A stretch of DNA of 9,512 nt from Chloroflexota bacterium (GTDB lineage: Bacteria > Chloroflexota > Dehalococcoidia > SHYB01), in NCBI GenBank assembly GCA_016200725.1, contig JACQEE010000311.1:1-9512 (forward strand), read 5' to 3'. Positions within the stretch are counted from its first letter, which is position 1, and the number at the start of each line of letters is the position of its first letter. The translations under genes were made by a program, and so were the position numbers. Positions 6,560 to 9,512 of the stretch are shown piece by piece. The notes beneath the pieces were generated by a model. It did no database searches. It worked only from the letters and a program-made list of their open reading frames with translations, and was not told where the DNA came from.

Positions 6560-6948
6560 TTCACGCGCTTACCTACGTGCTCGACGCTTCGGCAGTGTTG
6601 GCGGTGCTTAACCGCGAACCTGGCGCCGATGACATCGCCGTCCACTTTCCCGGGTCGGCCATTTCCGCCGTGAACTACGCCGAGGTTGCGCAGAAGCGTC
6701 TGGAACGAGGAATGGATCCGCTTTCGCTCAGAACCCGGCTCTTGCGATCTCAGATCCGCATCGAGTCGTTCGAATTGGAAGACGCTGAACTGACGGCCGA
6801 ACTCTGGCCCGCGACCCGCCCCTTCGGCCTCTCTCTCGGCGACCGTGCCTGCCTCGCGCTGGCCATTCGTCTCGATTTGCCTGCCCTCACGTGCGAACGC
6901 GCGTGGGCGCAACTGAAAACGAAGGCCGATGTCCGCGTAGTCCGCTAG
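6556..6948 (+). CDS. vapC: VapC-type PIN-domain ribonuclease toxin
   Basis: A 130-residue PIN-domain protein, typical VapC length. The acidic residues expected to bind Mg2+ are present: Asp10 in 'YVLDASAVLAVL', Glu43 in 'VNYAEVAQK', Asp96 in 'LGDRACLALA' and Glu114 in 'TCERAWAQL', where many homologues have Asp. VapC toxins are sequence-specific endoribonucleases that cut tRNA or rRNA and halt translation until bound by VapB; the target here cannot be read from sequence. The GTG start overlaps the antitoxin stop by four nt (GTGA), so toxin synthesis probably depends on antitoxin translation. The active site looks intact, so the module should be functional. Its stop is followed within six nt by the promoter of the next gene, with no terminator visible between them. 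Confidence 0.88.
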   Translation: MIHALTYVLDASAVLAVLNREPGADDIAVHFPGSAISAVNYAEVAQKRLERGMDPLSLRTRLLRSQIRIESFELEDAELTAELWPATRPFGLSLGDRACLALAIRLDLPALTCERAWAQLKTKADVRVVR

Positions 6949-6953
6949 CCCGT

Positions 6954-6983
6954 TTGACACTTGCGCCCCCTTCTCCCTACGAT
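6954..6983 (+). promoter_or_regulatory. sigma-70-type promoter for the diiron protein gene
   Basis: A perfect TTGACA (6954-6959), an 18-nt spacer, and TACGAT (6978-6983; 4/6 to TATAAT). Transcription start is expected near 6990, with a leader of about 23 nt that includes the GGAGGG ribosome site. This is the best -35 in the window and separates the diiron gene from vapBC. Confidence 0.6.
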
Positions 6984-7002
6984 TGCCTGCACGACGGGTG
7001 GT

Positions 7003-7008
7003 GGAGGG
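7003..7008 (+). promoter_or_regulatory. Shine-Dalgarno site for the diiron protein
   Basis: GGAGGG lies four nt before the ATG at 7013. It fixes the start there and argues against the in-frame TTG at 6983, which falls inside the promoter. Confidence 0.7.
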
Positions 7009-7012
7009 ATCC

Positions 7013-8149
7013 ATGAGCGACAGGGTCACGCCGAAACAAGCATCGGATGCGTTCCGCGCGCTGCCGCATCTCAAGAAGGTGCGCGAGGGCGATGTCGCTC
7101 CCGGCGCGTGGTTCACGGCTGAGCCTGGCGACGGCAGCGGCGTCTGGGGTCTGTGGGGCGTCGAGGCGAAGCCTGGGCGACGCGGCCTCACGCTTCTGAA
7201 CCTCATGGAGGCTGGCGACGCGCCTCCGCCCGACGAGGGCTATCCTTCGCAGCAGATCCGCGGCGGCGGCATGGACTCGGCCTTCCCGCTCACGCCGTAC
7301 AGGTACGACGTCAACAAGAAGCACCAGCTCTGGGCCGACAACGTGATGTCGCTGTACGAAGAGGCCATCTCGCGCCAGTGGTCGGCCTCGCAGGACATAC
7401 CGTGGGAGCGACTCGAGCCGCTGCCAAAGGACCTCGAGAAGGCGCTCTGCCACATCTGCTCGTACTTCACCCGCGTCGAGTTCGTCGCCGCCGACATCCT
7501 CGGCGCCTGGCTCTCGAAGATCGGCTACGCCTATCACGAAGTGAAGTTGTTCCTCGGCTCGCAGATCATGGACGAGACACGCCACCTCGAGGTCTTCCGC
7601 AAGCGCGCACTCGCCAACGGTGGCGGCCTTGGCCCTTCGTACTCGTCGCCGCCCACGCCGGCGCTGCCGCTCACGATCGACAACGCGGCCATCCATGGCT
7701 CCTACCACGCCAACTCGTACAGCACGCAGTTCATCGACGAAGGCATCGTGCTCGACCTCTTCCGCTTCTCCGAGTTCCTCGGCCAGACGGAGGTCGACAA
7801 GATCATCTTCCAACGCGTGATGCAGGACGAGGCGCGGCACGTCTCCTACGGCACGATGCGGCTGAAGTACTTCCTCGAGCACTGCCCTGAGCGCGAAGAC
7901 GAGACCGAGCGCCTGCATTCGGTAGCCGACTTCCTGGAGACGAGCCACGCGGTGGTGATCCTGCTCAACCCGCACTTCATGGAGGCGTCCGCCGTGCTCG
8001 CCGGCGGCGGCGCGACGCGCATCGACAAGGGCTACGAAGCCTATCGCCAGTTGTATGTGCGCGTCCGCGACGCCTACCTGCGCCGCTGCGACATGGCCGG
8101 CTTCGCCCGCCGCGAGCGGTGTCTACTGCCGGCTGAGCCGCCGTTCTAG
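7013..8149 (+). CDS. ferritin/R2-superfamily diiron protein with two DExRH motifs
   Basis: 378 residues. Two half-sites of a carboxylate-bridged diiron centre are visible: Glu156 ('TRVEFVAADILGAWL') with Glu188/His191 in 'MDETRH', and Glu243 ('TQFIDEGIVLDLF') with Glu273/His276 in 'QDEARH'. Spacings of 32 and 30 residues fit the four-helix bundle of R2 proteins and monooxygenase hydroxylases. DExRH in both halves is characteristic of methane, phenol and toluene monooxygenase large subunits. The place of the R2 radical tyrosine (four after the first His) is Phe195, arguing against a ribonucleotide reductase subunit. At 378 residues it is shorter than those hydroxylases, and no small subunit, effector or reductase is nearby. 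An N-terminal region (1-100) with 'GVWGLWGVEA' has no assignment. An O2-activating oxidase or oxygenase is likely; the substrate is unknown. A secreted protein gene follows after 3 nt. Confidence 0.8.
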   Translation: MSDRVTPKQASDAFRALPHLKKVREGDVAPGAWFTAEPGDGSGVWGLWGVEAKPGRRGLTLLNLMEAGDAPPPDEGYPSQQIRGGGMDSAFPLTPYRYDVNKKHQLWADNVMSLYEEAISRQWSASQDIPWERLEPLPKDLEKALCHICSYFTRVEFVAADILGAWLSKIGYAYHEVKLFLGSQIMDETRHLEVFRKRALANGGGLGPSYSSPPTPALPLTIDNAAIHGSYHANSYSTQFIDEGIVLDLFRFSEFLGQTEVDKIIFQRVMQDEARHVSYGTMRLKYFLEHCPEREDETERLHSVADFLETSHAVVILLNPHFMEASAVLAGGGATRIDKGYEAYRQLYVRVRDAYLRRCDMAGFARRERCLLPAEPPF

Positions 8150-8152
8150 AGC

Positions 8153-8575
8153 ATGACTCGCTGGCGGGCGATCTTTCTCCTCCTGGTGATACTCGTTGCC
8201 GCGACGGCTGCCTGCGCCGACAGTTCGACTAATGTGACGTTCAAGAATTCGTCCGGTCGCGATGTAATCGTCTTCCTTGAGGGCACCTCTCTTTATCTGG
8301 TGCCCAAGGGAACCACAGAGACCTTGCCCCTCGGGCAGATTCCGCTCTTTGAGCCGCCTCCTACGACCACCTACACCTTCGCCGCATCTGCTTTTTTTCG
8401 AGGTCAGGGAGACTATCACATCCCTGCCACTGGCGGCGAGGTCTCCGGTAGATTAGGGGCGCGAGTCTTCTGCTTGCTTATTTCGTGGCAGGACTTGAAA
8501 AAAAGAGGCTGGAAAGTCGAGATCACGCCTAATCGACCGCAAGCGGCTCCAGGTGATGCGGAGGACGTTTGTTAA
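8153..8575 (+). CDS. small secreted protein of unknown function
   Basis: I do not recognise this 140-residue protein. It begins with a clear export signal: positive N-region (MTRWR), hydrophobic core 'AIFLLLVILVAATA' and then 'ACADSS'. An Ala-Cys-Ala signal-peptidase-I site (cut after residue 22) looks more likely than lipidation at Cys21, since the lipobox would read T-A-A-C, with an unusual Thr. The mature part starts as 'TNVTFKNSSGRDVIVFLEG', suggesting a small beta-sandwich, has a Pro/Thr-rich stretch (68-73) and ends in Cys140; Cys107 is the only other mature cysteine if cleavage is after 22. The ATG is 3 nt after the diiron gene's stop without a clear ribosome site, so the two are probably one operon and translationally coupled. 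Base composition is visibly less GC-rich than its neighbours, with A and T runs near 8392 and 8498, hinting at a different history. Confidence 0.7.
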   Translation: MTRWRAIFLLLVILVAATAACADSSTNVTFKNSSGRDVIVFLEGTSLYLVPKGTTETLPLGQIPLFEPPPTTTYTFAASAFFRGQGDYHIPATGGEVSGRLGARVFCLLISWQDLKKRGWKVEITPNRPQAAPGDAEDVC

Positions 8576-8611
8576 ACCTGGCCGTCGAGAGCCGGACTAG
8601 TGGGGTTTAAC
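8571..8611. terminator. inverted repeat across convergent stop codons, candidate bidirectional terminator
   Basis: GTTAAACC (8571-8578) and GGTTTAAC (8604-8611) are perfect 8-bp arms around a 25-nt centre. Each arm contains the TAA stop of one of the two convergent genes. There is no T-run directly after either arm, so intrinsic termination would be weak or need a cofactor. The right arm also forms a tight local palindrome, GGGGTT-T-AACCCC (8602-8614). Confidence 0.4.
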
Positions 8612-9512
8612 CCCCCCTCAGCCCCTTCACCGCCCGCGGCACCTCCGTCAACAGATCCGACGCCGCGGTGCCGGTGTCACCGAGTTGGTCCGCGACGCGC
8701 TCGCCGGCTGCGCCGTGGATGTACGCCGCGACGGCGGCGGCCTCGAACGGCGCGAGGCCTTGCGCCAGCATACCGGCGATGATGCCCGCGAGCACGTCGC
8801 CGGTACCCGCCGTTGCCAGCGCGGCGTTGGCGAACGGATTGATCATCGCCTGCCCTTCCGGCCGCGCGACGACGCTGTAGGCGCCCTTCAGCAGCACTGT
8901 CTTACTCCACGTCTTCGCCGCCTCGCGCGATGCCTGCAATCGGTCGCCCTGCACCTTGGCGATGGCTTGACCTGACAGCCGCGACATCTCGCCTGGATGC
9001 GGCGTCAGGACTGCGTTGCGCGGCACTCGCTCCCACCACTTCGCCAGTTGCGACAGGATGTTGAGGCCGTCCGCGTCGATGACCGTACGCGGCGCGACGC
9101 CCGTCGGCATCGCCGTGAGCGTCTGCCGCACCAACTCCACCGCGCCTGGCTTCTGGCCGACGCCGCACCCGATGAGCAGCGCGTCGTAGTTCGGCAGCGC
9201 CTGATGTGCGAGGCGCGCACCCTCCGCGCCGTTGACCTCGCCCGGCGCGCTCTCCGGCAGCGGCAGGTACGTCACCTCGGCGATGCGCGACGCGACCACG
9301 GGTACGAGGCTTCGCGGCGTCGCCAGCGTCACGAGTCCTGCGCCAGCGCGCACTGCACCCGCGCAGGCCAAGTAGGCCGCGCCGATGTACTCGCCCGACC
9401 CGGCGACGACGAGCACCTTGCCGAAGGTCCCCTTGTTCGCATCGCGTGGCCGCGCAGGCAGCATCGCTCGCACCCAGTCCGCCGACGCCACTTCCAGCGA
9501 TACATCCTTCGC
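8607..9512 (-). CDS. nnrD: ADP/ATP-dependent NAD(P)H-hydrate dehydratase, 5' truncated by the window
   Basis: The carbohydrate-kinase-like dehydratase repairs hydrated NADH/NADPH (the S-epimer) in the cytoplasm, using ADP or ATP. Family motifs in order, counted from the GTG at 9491: 'KGTFGKVLVVAGS' (20-32), 'GAVRAGAGLVTLATP' (45-59), 'IDADGLNIL' (138-146), 'LTPHPGEMSRL' (162-172), 'VLLKGAYSVVA' (199-209) and 'ATAGTGDVLAG' (226-236), whose Asp232 is the expected catalytic base. The frame stays open to the right edge (AKDVSLE before the GTG), and that segment plus 'ADWVRAMLPARP' resembles the linker of bifunctional enzymes. An NnrE epimerase domain is therefore probably fused upstream, outside the window; this is inference. 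The stop lies 31 nt from that of the convergent secreted-protein gene, within a shared inverted repeat. Catalytic motifs look intact. Confidence 0.93.
   Translation of the reverse strand, partial: AKDVSLEVASADWVRAMLPARPRDANKGTFGKVLVVAGSGEYIGAAYLACAGAVRAGAGLVTLATPRSLVPVVASRIAEVTYLPLPESAPGEVNGAEGARLAHQALPNYDALLIGCGVGQKPGAVELVRQTLTAMPTGVAPRTVIDADGLNILSQLAKWWERVPRNAVLTPHPGEMSRLSGQAIAKVQGDRLQASREAAKTWSKTVLLKGAYSVVARPEGQAMINPFANAALATAGTGDVLAGIIAGMLAQGLAPFEAAAVAAYIHGAAGERVADQLGDTGTAASDLLTEVPRAVKGLRGG

Noticed and set aside
6983..7012. TTG at 6983 as start of the diiron protein.
   Set aside because: It lies within the promoter's -10 region, upstream of the expected transcription start, while the ATG at 7013 has GGAGGG at good spacing.
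7013..8149. Class I ribonucleotide reductase R2 subunit.
   Set aside because: The residue at the radical tyrosine position is Phe195, both ExxH motifs are of the DExRH type, and no R1 gene is nearby.

Overview
The window is GC-rich, densely packed bacterial chromosome with nine protein-coding genes and no RNA gene, insertion sequence or CRISPR array that I can see. Gene content (Mfd, an NAD(P)HX dehydratase, a DUF4389 membrane protein, a beta-propeller plus MoaD-like pair, a DExRH diiron protein) would suit Chloroflexota or a similar high-GC lineage. That placement is inference; no rRNA or lineage marker is present. Both ends cut through genes: a BNR/WD40-like propeller on the left and the dehydratase on the right.

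Left block (3-2527). A truncated Asp-box beta-propeller gene is followed 22 nt later by a small ubiquitin-like MoaD/ThiS protein ending in Gly-Gly. Its stop codon directly abuts that of a convergent minus-strand operon, in which a duplicated-domain DUF4389 membrane protein precedes a dienelactone-hydrolase-family enzyme. The 196-nt gap between the DUF4389 gene and mfd holds two back-to-back extended -10 promoter candidates, an inverted repeat and a GC-rich leader hairpin.

Centre (2724-6948). A full-length mfd (transcription-repair coupling factor) carries an unusual Cys inside its Walker A loop. Right behind it lies a VapBC-type toxin-antitoxin pair with a 4-nt GTGA overlap. The antitoxin promoter (TTGCCA-N17-CATACT) predicts transcription starting at or just before the ATG, so the mRNA may be leaderless. 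Five TGGCA/TGCCA sites spaced 19-20 bp apart cover both promoter elements and the start codon, which fits an autoregulatory operator.

Right block (6954-9512). A good promoter drives a 378-residue diiron protein with two DExRH motifs, like the hydroxylases of bacterial multicomponent monooxygenases but without partner subunits in view. Three nt downstream is a small secreted protein of unknown function. It converges on the dehydratase (NnrD) gene, and an inverted repeat spans both stop codons as a possible two-way terminator.

I did not find a clearly new multi-gene system. The items most worth a second look are the vapBC operator with its leaderless start, the orphan DExRH protein with its secreted neighbour, and the Mfd P-loop substitution.
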